DNA from: an uncultured Prevotellaceae bacterium
GTDB taxonomy: Bacteria > Bacteroidota > Bacteroidia > Bacteroidales > Bacteroidaceae
Direction: 5' to 3'
Assembly (NCBI GenBank): GCA_902800185.1
Contig: CADCDK010000004.1
Span: 62,001 to 126,000, forward strand
DNA: 64,000 nucleotides
Shown: positions 16,533 to 24,906 of the stretch, one piece after another
How positions within the stretch are numbered: the stretch's first letter is position 1
Layout of the letters: each line of letters begins with the position of its first letter
Made by a program: the position numbers and the translations under genes
Notes under the pieces: model-generated
Told to the model about the DNA's origin: nothing
What the model saw: the letters and a program-made list of their open reading frames with translations, nothing else
The model's database searches: none

Positions 16533-18303
16533 CATCTTTCTCCTGTATCTCTTGCTGTGGGGCGGGGGGTATGCCGTCTATATGTCGTGCAACCGTGGGC
16601 TGGCACCCAATGCCCGTCTGCAACAGTTCCTGCGCTACATGGTGGGGGCTCTGGTGGCGGTGCTGCCTCTGGCGGTGATGTGGTGCAGTCCGTGGCAGCC
16701 GGCCCTCCTGCTGTCGTTGGGTGTCAGTGCCAGTTGGATGGTGTCCTATCCCTTGCTTTACCACCTCACCAACCGCAAGGTGTCGCCCGACTATGACAAC
16801 CAGATAGACATTTCCTTTGGCATCTACCTCTTCGGTTGGCTGTCGTCGCTCTTCCTGCTGTTGCCAGTCGCCGGTTATGGGTGGGGCGTATTGCTGTTTC
16901 TCTTGTTCATGCCGATGGTGGTCCTGTGGGTTTATTACATCACCTGTCACGTGGTGCTGGACGAGAGCGGCATGAAGATGTTACAGGAAACCGACTATAA
17001 CGAGGTCATCGAATTCCTGCATTCCTATTCGGCGTGGCGCATTCTCACCACCGCCTTGGCCGTTCTTCTCTTGGCAGCGGGCTGCATCTACACGGCAGGC
17101 AGCTTCCGTCCGATGTTTGCAGAGCCGGCATGGTGGCAGCAGGTCATCGTGGGAGGTCTGTTGGTCTTCTCTACCATCTATATGTGGAAGCCCAGTCATG
17201 GCTTGTTTGTGCGTTGCGGCCTGTCGCGTCTTTATCAGGTGGTGAAGGAGTATGTGGAGAACAACAGCCACTACATCAGCAACCGCGAACAACGCATGAC
17301 CCATCTGGACGTAGAGACCTCGCGCCCGCTGAACACTCCGCACACCATCATCATGGTGATTGGCGAATCGGCATCGCGCGACTATATGAGTGCCTTTGTC
17401 ACCCTGAACGAGGACACCACCCCGTGGATGCGCTGTCTCTCCGAGGACAAGGCTCACTGCGTGCTCTTTCCCCATGCCTACAGCTGCGACATACAGACGG
17501 TGCCGACGTTGGAGAAAGTGCTCACCGAATACAACCAGTATGACGGTGGACAGTTCTACACCTCATGCTCTGTGGTGGATATCGCAGAGAAGGCGGGCTA
17601 TCATATCCACTGGTATAGCAACCAGGGGCATTTGGGAGCTGCCGACACCCCCATCACCCTCGTCGCCAACTCTGCCCACGTGGCAAAGTGGACCGAGCAG
17701 GTGTTGAACAAGACGCAGTATGACGAGTCTCTCATCGACTTCTTAAGCGAGGTGGATCCCAAGGAGAAGAACTTCGTGGTCCTGCACCTCATGGGAAGCC
17801 ATTTCAACTATGAGAACCGGTTTACGGAGGAAACCCGACAGTGGGGCGAGCCCGGCAACCATGACAGGATTCTCAACTACAAGAACTCGCTCTACTACAC
17901 CGATACGGTGCTGCGCCACGTGTTTGAATATGGCCGTGAGCACCTGAACCTACAGGGCATGGTCTATTTCAGTGACCATGGTGACATCCCTGATCGTCAC
18001 CGGATGCCCAACTTCTCCGGCTTCCTCGATACCCGCATCCCGCTCATGGTATGGCTTGGCAAGGAGTACGTCGCCCTGCGCCCCGACCGCCTGGCAGCGC
18101 TGCAGAACAACAGTCTCCGCTACTGGACCAACGACCTTCTCTATGAACTGATGTGTGGAATCTTTGACATCAAGAGCAATCATTATCGCGAAGACAACTC
18201 GCTGGCATCCGACCAGTACCGCTTCTCGCTGGAACAGCTCACAGCCATGAACGGACGGTTCAATATTTCTATCGATGCCAACGATACCCGCATCAACACA
18301 TAA
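16516..18303 (+). CDS. Phosphoethanolamine transferase-like membrane enzyme
   Basis: The protein has about 595 residues when the ATG at 16516 is used; the TTG 9 nt upstream is less likely. Five hydrophobic segments occupy roughly residues 1-215. The periplasmic catalytic domain belongs to the alkaline phosphatase/sulfatase superfamily: VIGESASRDYMSAF supplies a metal-binding Glu, SCDIQTVPTLEKV has the candidate Thr nucleophile, HLMGSHFNY a His, and YFSDHGDIPDRHR the Asp-His pair. These match EptA/EptB/CptA-type enzymes that attach phosphoethanolamine to lipid A or LPS core. Its place after two LPS-type glycosyltransferases fits. The acceptor site cannot be decided from sequence. Confidence 0.87.
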   Translation: MPVLCSIFLLYLLLWGGGYAVYMSCNRGLAPNARLQQFLRYMVGALVAVLPLAVMWCSPWQPALLLSLGVSASWMVSYPLLYHLTNRKVSPDYDNQIDISFGIYLFGWLSSLFLLLPVAGYGWGVLLFLLFMPMVVLWVYYITCHVVLDESGMKMLQETDYNEVIEFLHSYSAWRILTTALAVLLLAAGCIYTAGSFRPMFAEPAWWQQVIVGGLLVFSTIYMWKPSHGLFVRCGLSRLYQVVKEYVENNSHYISNREQRMTHLDVETSRPLNTPHTIIMVIGESASRDYMSAFVTLNEDTTPWMRCLSEDKAHCVLFPHAYSCDIQTVPTLEKVLTEYNQYDGGQFYTSCSVVDIAEKAGYHIHWYSNQGHLGAADTPITLVANSAHVAKWTEQVLNKTQYDESLIDFLSEVDPKEKNFVVLHLMGSHFNYENRFTEETRQWGEPGNHDRILNYKNSLYYTDTVLRHVFEYGREHLNLQGMVYFSDHGDIPDRHRMPNFSGFLDTRIPLMVWLGKEYVALRPDRLAALQNNSLRYWTNDLLYELMCGIFDIKSNHYREDNSLASDQYRFSLEQLTAMNGRFNISIDANDTRINT

Positions 18304-18320
18304 CCTATAAGTTTTGAAGT

Positions 18321-20345
18321 ATGAGTCAACATCATCACGCACACGAATGTGACTGCCACGAACACGACGGGCACCATCATGAACATCATCATGAACACCA
18401 CCATGGAGGCATGGGGACGCAGCTGAGACTCATTGTCATCACAGCCGTTCTGTTGGCTGGTGCCGCAGTGATAGAACATAGCTGTGACCTGCCGATGTGG
18501 CAGCTGTTGCTGGTCTATCTTTTACCTTATATTATAATAGGTCACGAGACCTTGCATGAGGCTGTTGAAGGGATTGCCCACGGCGATGTCTTCAATGAGC
18601 ATTTCCTCATGTCGGTGGCCACCATCGGTGCCCTTCTCATCGGGTTCCTCCCGGGAGCCGAGGCGCAGTTTGCCGAAGCCGTCTTCGTCATGCTGTTCTT
18701 CCAGGTGGGTGAGCTGTTCGAAGGCTATGCCGAGGGCAAGAGCCGTGAGAGCATTGCACACCTGATGGACATCCGTCCAGACGTGGCGCATGTGGAGAAT
18801 CCTTCGGGTGCCTTGGACGATGTCAATCCCACCGATGTTCCTCTCGGGGCAACCATCGTTGTGCGTCCTGGCGAGAAGATTCCTTTGGATGGCGTTGTCA
18901 TTGAGGGGGTGTCGGCTCTGAACACCGTGGCACTGACTGGCGAACCCGTGCCGCGTGACGTGGCGGTGGATGACGAGGTCATTTCGGGTTGTGTCAACCT
19001 CTCTGGGTTGTTGCGCATCCGTACCACCAAGTCTTTCGGCGAGAGTACGGTGTCGAAGATTATCAATCTTGTCGAAAGCGCAACCGATCATAAGTCGAAG
19101 AGCGAAGCTTTCATCACCCGCTTCGCCCGAGTATATACGCCCATTGTGGTCTGTGCCGCCCTCTTTATTGCGGTAGTTCCCCCGCTGGTATTACCGCTCT
19201 CCCCGCTCCATTCTTCTCTCTCTGCACTTTTCGTCACATGGATCTACCGTGCCTTGCTTTTCCTGGTCGTGTCTTGTCCGTGCGCATTGGTCATCAGCGT
19301 GCCCCTTACCTTCTTTGGCGGCATCGGTGGTGCTTCGCGCAAGGGAATCTTGATCAAGGGCTCGAACTATTTCGATGTGTTGACGAAGTTGGGCACGGTG
19401 GTGTTCGACAAGACAGGAACCCTTACCCATGGGAAATTTGCCGTGGAAGCCGTCCACCCCGATATGTGCGACGAGCGTGAGCTGTTGCACTTAGCAGCCC
19501 ATGTTGAGCATTTCAGCACCCATCCCATTGGTGCTGCTCTGCGTGATGCCTTCCCCGATGAGGCTACCGACGGTTGCAAGGTCTCCGAGGTGGAGGAGCT
19601 GGCTGGCGAGGGCATCCGTGCCAAGGTGGGCGAGCAGATGGTCTGTGTCGGGAATACCAAGTTGATGGACAGGGTAGGGGCGCAGTGGCACGACTGTCAT
19701 TGCACGGGAACCATTATCCATGTTGCCATCAACGGAACGTATGCCGGCCATATTGTCATCAATGATGTGGTGAAGGAAGACAGCGCTGATGCCATTGCCG
19801 AACTGAAGTCGCTGGGTGTGACACATACCGTGATGCTCACGGGTGACAGTGAGGAGGTGGGCCGCAAAATAGGGGCTCAGCTGAACATCGACGAAGTACA
19901 CGCTTCACTGCTTCCCGCCGACAAGGTTGCTCATGTGGAACGTCTGCTTGGCTCTTCTACAGGCTCCCGTCCCTCCTATCTTGCTTTCGTGGGCGACGGC
20001 ATCAACGATGCCCCTGTGCTGGCACGTGCCGATGTGGGCATTGCGATGGGTGGCTTAGGAAGCGATGCCGCGATAGAGGCCGCGGATGTCGTGATCATGG
20101 ATGACCATCCCTCCAAGATTGCGTTGGCCATTCGCCTGGCCCGTCGCACGCTCTCCATAGCCCGTCAGAATGTGGCCTTCGCCATCGGGGTGAAGGTGGC
20201 GGTGCTTGTCCTGGCCGTCTTGGGTCTTGCCACGATGTGGATGGCTGTCTTTGCCGATGTCGGCGTGACGGTCTTGGCCGTGCTGAATGCCATGCGAGCC
20301 TTGCAATCTCGAATTTCCACGAAAAAGTATCGGGATATTCGATGA
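18321..20345 (+). CDS. Heavy-metal P1B-type ATPase with a His-rich tail (zinc/cadmium exporter-like)
   Basis: This 674-residue transporter starts with about 30 residues in which nearly half are His, together with CDCHEHD, in place of the usual GMTCxxC domain. The core shows SCPCALVISVP (CPC transport motif near residue 320), DKTGTLTHGK (phosphorylated Asp), HPIGAAL (the HP of the nucleotide domain), and GDGINDAPVLARADVGIAMG. The last membrane segments contain VFADVGVTVLAVLNAMR, where the Asp matches the zinc-binding Asp of ZntA; GVKVAVLVL precedes it. This supports the Zn/Cd/Pb subgroup. It begins 18 bp after the phosphoethanolamine-transferase gene, so it is probably cotranscribed with LPS genes, which is unusual. 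Confidence 0.92.
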   Translation: MSQHHHAHECDCHEHDGHHHEHHHEHHHGGMGTQLRLIVITAVLLAGAAVIEHSCDLPMWQLLLVYLLPYIIIGHETLHEAVEGIAHGDVFNEHFLMSVATIGALLIGFLPGAEAQFAEAVFVMLFFQVGELFEGYAEGKSRESIAHLMDIRPDVAHVENPSGALDDVNPTDVPLGATIVVRPGEKIPLDGVVIEGVSALNTVALTGEPVPRDVAVDDEVISGCVNLSGLLRIRTTKSFGESTVSKIINLVESATDHKSKSEAFITRFARVYTPIVVCAALFIAVVPPLVLPLSPLHSSLSALFVTWIYRALLFLVVSCPCALVISVPLTFFGGIGGASRKGILIKGSNYFDVLTKLGTVVFDKTGTLTHGKFAVEAVHPDMCDERELLHLAAHVEHFSTHPIGAALRDAFPDEATDGCKVSEVEELAGEGIRAKVGEQMVCVGNTKLMDRVGAQWHDCHCTGTIIHVAINGTYAGHIVINDVVKEDSADAIAELKSLGVTHTVMLTGDSEEVGRKIGAQLNIDEVHASLLPADKVAHVERLLGSSTGSRPSYLAFVGDGINDAPVLARADVGIAMGGLGSDAAIEAADVVIMDDHPSKIALAIRLARRTLSIARQNVAFAIGVKVAVLVLAVLGLATMWMAVFADVGVTVLAVLNAMRALQSRISTKKYRDIR

Positions 20346-20352
20346 AAATATG

Positions 20353-20360
20353 TACCTTTG
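20353..20360 (+). promoter_or_regulatory. -7 element for the histidine phosphatase gene
   Basis: TACCTTTG matches TAnnTTTG. It begins 8 nt after the end of the ATPase gene and lies 27 nt before the ATG at 20388, which argues against the TTG at 20358 as start. Confidence 0.65.
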
Positions 20361-20387
20361 CAAATAGAATCCAAATTGAAGACCATC

Positions 20388-21674
20388 ATGAAACGCAACG
20401 TAATGACTTGGCTGCTCGCGGTGATAACCTTGACAGCCCTTGCGCAGAACGCAAAAACCGAAATCAAGGAGAACATTTTCCGCTCAGGCAGTAACTATTA
20501 TGCTTATCCCGGACCGTTGCAGAAGCAGCTCACAGCCGCTCCGAAGGGCTATGAGCCTTACTACATCTCGCACTACGGACGGCACGGCTCGCGCTATCTC
20601 ATTTCCAACGGCGACTATGACAACGCCTACAAGCCGCTGGTCAAGGCCGACAAATACGGTAAGCTGACCCCTCTGGGCAAGGATGTGCTGCACCGGTTGA
20701 CGCTCCTCCGTGAGGCTGCCGTGAAACGCCATGGCGAGCTCACCCCGTTAGGTGCCGAACAGCATCGTGGCATCGCCCGTCGTATGTACGAGCGTTTCCC
20801 CGAGGTGTTCAAGGGAAAGACCAACATCGATGCGAAGAGTACGGTGGTCATCCGCTGTATCCTCTCGATGGAGAACGCCCTGCAGGAGCTGTCCAGCCTG
20901 AACCCGCAGCTGCAGATTACCCACGACGCATCGGAACACGACATGTGGTACATGAACTTCGATGCCAGTGACATCAAAAACAAGCGCTGGAACGACAATG
21001 CCAATCGTGTCTTCAATGACTTCAAGCGTGAGCACGCCAACTACAAGCGCCTTATGGGTACTCTTTTCAATGACGAGCAGTATCTGAAGGACAGCGTTGA
21101 CCAAAGTTCGCTTAACTATTACCTCTGGAAGCAGGCCAGCAACGTGCAGAGCACCGAGTTGCGCCACACGCTTTCGCTCTACGATATCTATCAGGAGGAT
21201 GAGATTTACGACAACTGGCTCGTCGAGAATGCCAGCTGGTATGTCAGATATGGCCCCAGTGCGCTGAACGATGGCGCCATGCCTTTCTCGCAGCGCAATC
21301 TGTTGCGCGTGATGATTCGCGAGGCCGACTCGCTCCTGGTCGAGAAACACCCGGGTGCCACGCTCCGCTATGGTCACGAGGTGTGTGTCATGCCGCTGGC
21401 ATGCCTGTTGGAGATGGATCAGTTCGGCTATTCCACCGACAACCTCAACGAACTGGTAGAGAAGGGCTGGCTCAACTACCGCATCTTCCCCATGGGATGC
21501 AACGTGCAACTCGTCTTCTATCGCTCGAAGAAAGCCAACGATCCCATTCTGGTCAAGGCCCTGCTCAACGAGAACGAGACAACATTGCCCCTGCAGGCGG
21601 TGAGCGGTCCTTACTATAAGTGGAGCGACTTCCGCGACTACTTCCTCCACAAGCTTGATAGCTATAAGGAATAG
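20388..21674 (+). CDS. Exported histidine-type phosphatase (phytase/MINPP-like)
   Basis: With the ATG at 20388 the protein has 428 residues and a signal peptide (residues 1-20, ending ALAQ). HYGRHGSRYL at residues about 62-71 holds the RHG motif whose His is the phosphorylated nucleophile. The proton-donor motif, normally HD or HAE, appears as YGHEVCVMPL near residue 335. Proteins of this type in Bacteroides remove phosphates from inositol phosphates or other phosphomonoesters in the periplasm or outside. It has its own promoter and is followed 23 bp later by miaB, perhaps in the same transcript. The substrate is not known. Confidence 0.87.
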   Translation: MKRNVMTWLLAVITLTALAQNAKTEIKENIFRSGSNYYAYPGPLQKQLTAAPKGYEPYYISHYGRHGSRYLISNGDYDNAYKPLVKADKYGKLTPLGKDVLHRLTLLREAAVKRHGELTPLGAEQHRGIARRMYERFPEVFKGKTNIDAKSTVVIRCILSMENALQELSSLNPQLQITHDASEHDMWYMNFDASDIKNKRWNDNANRVFNDFKREHANYKRLMGTLFNDEQYLKDSVDQSSLNYYLWKQASNVQSTELRHTLSLYDIYQEDEIYDNWLVENASWYVRYGPSALNDGAMPFSQRNLLRVMIREADSLLVEKHPGATLRYGHEVCVMPLACLLEMDQFGYSTDNLNELVEKGWLNYRIFPMGCNVQLVFYRSKKANDPILVKALLNENETTLPLQAVSGPYYKWSDFRDYFLHKLDSYKE

Positions 21675-21697
21675 TGAGGGGCAAGGATAAAAGAAAG

Positions 21698-23026
21698 ATG
21701 AAGAAACTGTATATAGAAACCTACGGCTGCCAGATGAACGTAGCCGACTCGGAGGTGGTAGCCTCGGTCATGAAGATGGCAGGCTACGACACCTGCGAGG
21801 GTGTCGAGGAGGCCGATGCCGTCTTCCTCAACACCTGTTCCGTGCGCGACAATGCGGAACAAAAAATCTACCATCGGCTGGAGGAGCTCAATGCCGTCAG
21901 GAAGAAAAGAAAGCCAGAGGCCGCGAACCTCATTATCGGGGTCCTTGGCTGCATGGCGGAACGGGTGAAGGACGAGTTGCTGAACAACCACCATGCCGAC
22001 CTCGTGGCGGGGCCGGACGCCTATCTCACCCTGCCTGACCTCGTGGCACAGGCAGAGCAGGGGCACAAGGCCATCAACATCGAGCTCTCGACCACAGAGA
22101 CCTATAAGGACGTGGTGCCGCAGCGCATTGCCGGAAACAGAATCGGCGGCTATGTCAGCATCATGCGAGGCTGCAACAACTTCTGTCACTACTGCATCGT
22201 GCCCTACACCCGTGGACGGGAGCGCAGCCGTGACGTGGAGAGCATCCTGCGAGAGGTTCGCGACCTGCGCGACCGCGGGTTTAAGGAAGTGACCCTGCTC
22301 GGACAGAATGTGAACTCTTATCGTTGGCAGGGAGAACAGGACATCACTTTCCCGGCGTTGTTGCGACTGGTTGCCCGCGAAGCTCCCAACATGCGGGTGC
22401 GCTTCACCACCAGCCACCCTAAGGACATGAGCGACGAGACACTGCATGTGATAGCCGAGGAGTCCAACGTATGCAAGCAGATTCACCTGCCGGTACAGAG
22501 CGGATCGGACAAGATCCTGAAGCTCATGAACCGCAAATACACCCGTGAGTGGTATCTGGACCGTGTGGCTGCCATCCGTCGCATCATTCCCGACTGTGGA
22601 CTCTCCACCGACATCTTCGTGGGCTACCACGATGAAACCGAGGAAGACCACCAGCTCTCGCTCTCGCTGATGAAAGAGGTGGGCTACGACTCCGCTTTTA
22701 TGTTCAAGTATTCTGAGCGGCCGGGCACCTATGCGTCGAAGCACCTGCCCGACAATGTGCCCGAGGATGTGAAGATACGCCGACTGAACGAGCTCATCCA
22801 GCTACAGACGGAGATGTCGGCACAGGCCAACCGGCGCGACGAAAGGAAAGAGTTCGACGTGCTGGTAGAGGGCTACAGCAAACGCTCACGCCAACAGCTC
22901 TGCGGACGCACTGAACAAGGCAAGATGGTTGTCTTCGACAAGGGCAGCCACCATGTGGGAGAAATCGTCCGCCTGCACATAACAGGTTCTACCTCAGCCA
23001 CATTATTTGGCGAGGACATCAAATAA
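21698..23026 (+). CDS. miaB: tRNA-2-methylthio-N6-dimethylallyladenosine synthase
   Basis: This radical SAM methylthiotransferase modifies adenosine 37 of tRNAs that read UNN codons. With the ATG at 21698 it has 442 residues. The N-terminal domain gives three cluster-binding cysteines (TYGCQMNVADSE, NTCSVRDNAEQ, GCMAERVKDEL). The radical SAM motif is CNNFCHYCIVPYTRGRERSR. A TRAM domain with EFDVLVEGYSKRSRQQLCGR ends the protein. The GTG at 21674 is a possible but less likely earlier start, because AAGGAT and AAGAAAG lie just before the ATG. The gene ends at a clear hairpin (23029-23050). Confidence 0.97.
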   Translation: MKKLYIETYGCQMNVADSEVVASVMKMAGYDTCEGVEEADAVFLNTCSVRDNAEQKIYHRLEELNAVRKKRKPEAANLIIGVLGCMAERVKDELLNNHHADLVAGPDAYLTLPDLVAQAEQGHKAINIELSTTETYKDVVPQRIAGNRIGGYVSIMRGCNNFCHYCIVPYTRGRERSRDVESILREVRDLRDRGFKEVTLLGQNVNSYRWQGEQDITFPALLRLVAREAPNMRVRFTTSHPKDMSDETLHVIAEESNVCKQIHLPVQSGSDKILKLMNRKYTREWYLDRVAAIRRIIPDCGLSTDIFVGYHDETEEDHQLSLSLMKEVGYDSAFMFKYSERPGTYASKHLPDNVPEDVKIRRLNELIQLQTEMSAQANRRDERKEFDVLVEGYSKRSRQQLCGRTEQGKMVVFDKGSHHVGEIVRLHITGSTSATLFGEDIK

Positions 23027-23028
23027 AG

Positions 23029-23050
23029 CCGCAAAACATTTTGCGGTTTT
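23029..23050 (+). terminator. Terminator after miaB
   Basis: CCGCAAAA (23029-23036) and TTTTGCGG (23039-23046) form an 8-bp stem with a tight loop, followed by TTTT. The TTTTG of the right arm also serves as the -33 element of the next promoter. Confidence 0.8.
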
Positions 23051-23070
23051 AACGTTTTATATTATTTTTG
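23039..23070 (+). promoter_or_regulatory. Promoter of the MsbA-LtaS envelope operon
   Basis: TTTTG (23039-23043), 19 nt, then TATTTTTG (23063-23070) is a full match to the Bacteroidetes pattern. The ATG at 23077 is 6 nt beyond the -7 element, so the transcript may have no leader. Confidence 0.7.
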
Positions 23071-23076
23071 CAGATT

Positions 23077-24906
23077 ATGAAAGAATTCCTACGTGTCCTG
23101 CGGCGATTCGTGCCGCCCTATAAGAGGTATTTGGTGTTGTCAGTGATCTTCAACATCCTGTCCGCCATCCTCAACATCTTCTCGTTTGCGGCTCTCATTC
23201 CGATGCTGCAGATTCTCTTCAAGACTGAGGATGCCCTCAAAGCGGTGGACCTCATGCCGTGGGACTGGAACAACATCAAGGAGGTGGTGAGCAACAACAT
23301 GTCCTACTACATGCAGGAGCTCATCATTGAGTACAGTGCCACCACCACGCTGTTCATCATCGGACTGTTCCTTGCTTTCATGACGTTCCTGAAGACGGGA
23401 GCCTACTTCCTGAGCTCGGCGACGATCACCCCCATCCGTACAGGTGTGGTACGTGACATCCGCAACCAGCTCTACCAGAAGATCACATCGCTCTCCTTAG
23501 GATTCTTCTCCGAAGAGCGCAAGGGCGACATCATTGCCCGCATGAGTGGAGACGTGCAGGAGATAGAGAACAGTATCATGTCGTCGCTCGACATGCTGTT
23601 CAAGAACCCCATCCTGATCATCGTCTATTTCACGACCCTCATCATCATCTCCTGGCAGCTCACGATGTTCACCATCATCTTCGTGCCCATCTTCGGATGG
23701 TTCATGGGATTTGTCGGCAGGAAGCTGAAGGCCAACTCCGTGAAGGCACAGGCGATGTGGAGTGACACCATGAGCCAGGTAGAGGAGACGTTAGGCGGAC
23801 TGCGCATCATCAAGGCATTCTGTGCCGAGGAAAAGATGAACGACCGCTTCGACCGCATCAACTCCGAATACCGTGACATCCTCATGCGTGTGAATATCCG
23901 TCAGCAGATGGCACACCCCATGAGTGAGTTCCTCGGAACGCTGATGATTGTCATCGTGCTCTGGGTGGGCGGCATCCTCGTGTTGAACTACGAGGCCATC
24001 AGTGGTCCCACGTTCATCTACTACATGGTGATTCTCTATAGCATCATCCAACCCCTGAAAGACTTCTCCAAGGCTGGCTACAACATCCCGAAGGGACTGG
24101 CATCCATGGAGCGCGTGGACAAGATTCTGATGGCAGAGGTCGATATCAAGGATATTGAGAACCCCAAGCACATCAGCAAGTTTGAACACCAGATAGAGTT
24201 CCGCCACGTCTCGTTCCGCTACGGCGAGCAGTGGGTACTGCGCGACATCAACCTCGTGATTCCCAAGGGAAAGACCGTGGCACTGGTGGGACAGAGCGGT
24301 AGTGGAAAATCGACGATGGTGGACCTGATACCCCGCTACTACGACGTTCAGGAGGGCGAGGTGCTGATTGACGGCATCAACGTCAAGGACTTAGGCGTTC
24401 ACGATTTGCGTAAGCTCATCGGCAACGTGAACCAGGAGGCCATCCTGTTCAACGACTCTTTCTACAACAACATCTGCTTTGGTGTGGATAACGTCTCGCT
24501 ACGACGAGTGCAGGACGCAGCCCGCATTGCCAATGCGCATGAGTTCATATCGGCTACCGAGAACGGCTACGACACCTTTGTCGGCGACCGTGGAAGCCGA
24601 CTCTCCGGCGGTCAGCGACAGCGTGTGAGCATTGCCCGCGCCATTCTGAAGAACCCGCCCATCCTGATTCTGGACGAGGCAACCTCAGCCCTTGACACCG
24701 AGAGTGAGCGACTGGTGCAGGACGCGCTCGTCAGACTGATGAAGACCCGCACCACCGTGGCTGTTGCCCACCGCTTGTCCACCATCAAGCATGCCGACGA
24801 AATCTGCGTGATCCACGAAGGACGCATCGTCGAGCGGGGAACGCACGACGATCTCCTGCAGATAGACGGATATTATAAGAAACTACACGATATGCAAGCA
24901 ATATGA
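23077..24906 (+). CDS. MsbA-like ABC exporter (fused permease and ATPase)
   Basis: This 609-residue half-transporter has six membrane segments in residues about 1-320 and an ATPase domain from about 365 on. Walker A is GQSGSGKST, the Q-loop lies in NVNQEAILFND, the signature is LSGGQRQRVS, Walker B is PILILDEATSALD, and AVAHRLSTI contains the H-loop. This matches MsbA and other lipid or glycolipid flippases. No C39 peptidase domain is present, so it is not a peptide-bacteriocin exporter. The next gene overlaps it by 4 bp. With LtaS-like, glycosyltransferase and acyltransferase genes behind it, it probably moves a lipid or glycolipid across the inner membrane. The in-frame codon upstream of ATG 23077 lies inside the promoter. 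Confidence 0.92.
   Translation: MKEFLRVLRRFVPPYKRYLVLSVIFNILSAILNIFSFAALIPMLQILFKTEDALKAVDLMPWDWNNIKEVVSNNMSYYMQELIIEYSATTTLFIIGLFLAFMTFLKTGAYFLSSATITPIRTGVVRDIRNQLYQKITSLSLGFFSEERKGDIIARMSGDVQEIENSIMSSLDMLFKNPILIIVYFTTLIIISWQLTMFTIIFVPIFGWFMGFVGRKLKANSVKAQAMWSDTMSQVEETLGGLRIIKAFCAEEKMNDRFDRINSEYRDILMRVNIRQQMAHPMSEFLGTLMIVIVLWVGGILVLNYEAISGPTFIYYMVILYSIIQPLKDFSKAGYNIPKGLASMERVDKILMAEVDIKDIENPKHISKFEHQIEFRHVSFRYGEQWVLRDINLVIPKGKTVALVGQSGSGKSTMVDLIPRYYDVQEGEVLIDGINVKDLGVHDLRKLIGNVNQEAILFNDSFYNNICFGVDNVSLRRVQDAARIANAHEFISATENGYDTFVGDRGSRLSGGQRQRVSIARAILKNPPILILDEATSALDTESERLVQDALVRLMKTRTTVAVAHRLSTIKHADEICVIHEGRIVERGTHDDLLQIDGYYKKLHDMQAI

Noticed and set aside
19190-19235. Pyrimidine-rich stretch in the P-type ATPase gene as another 7-bp repeat array
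   Set aside because: Units such as CCGCTCT and TCTCTCT do not keep a convincing 7-nt phase; simple low complexity explains it.
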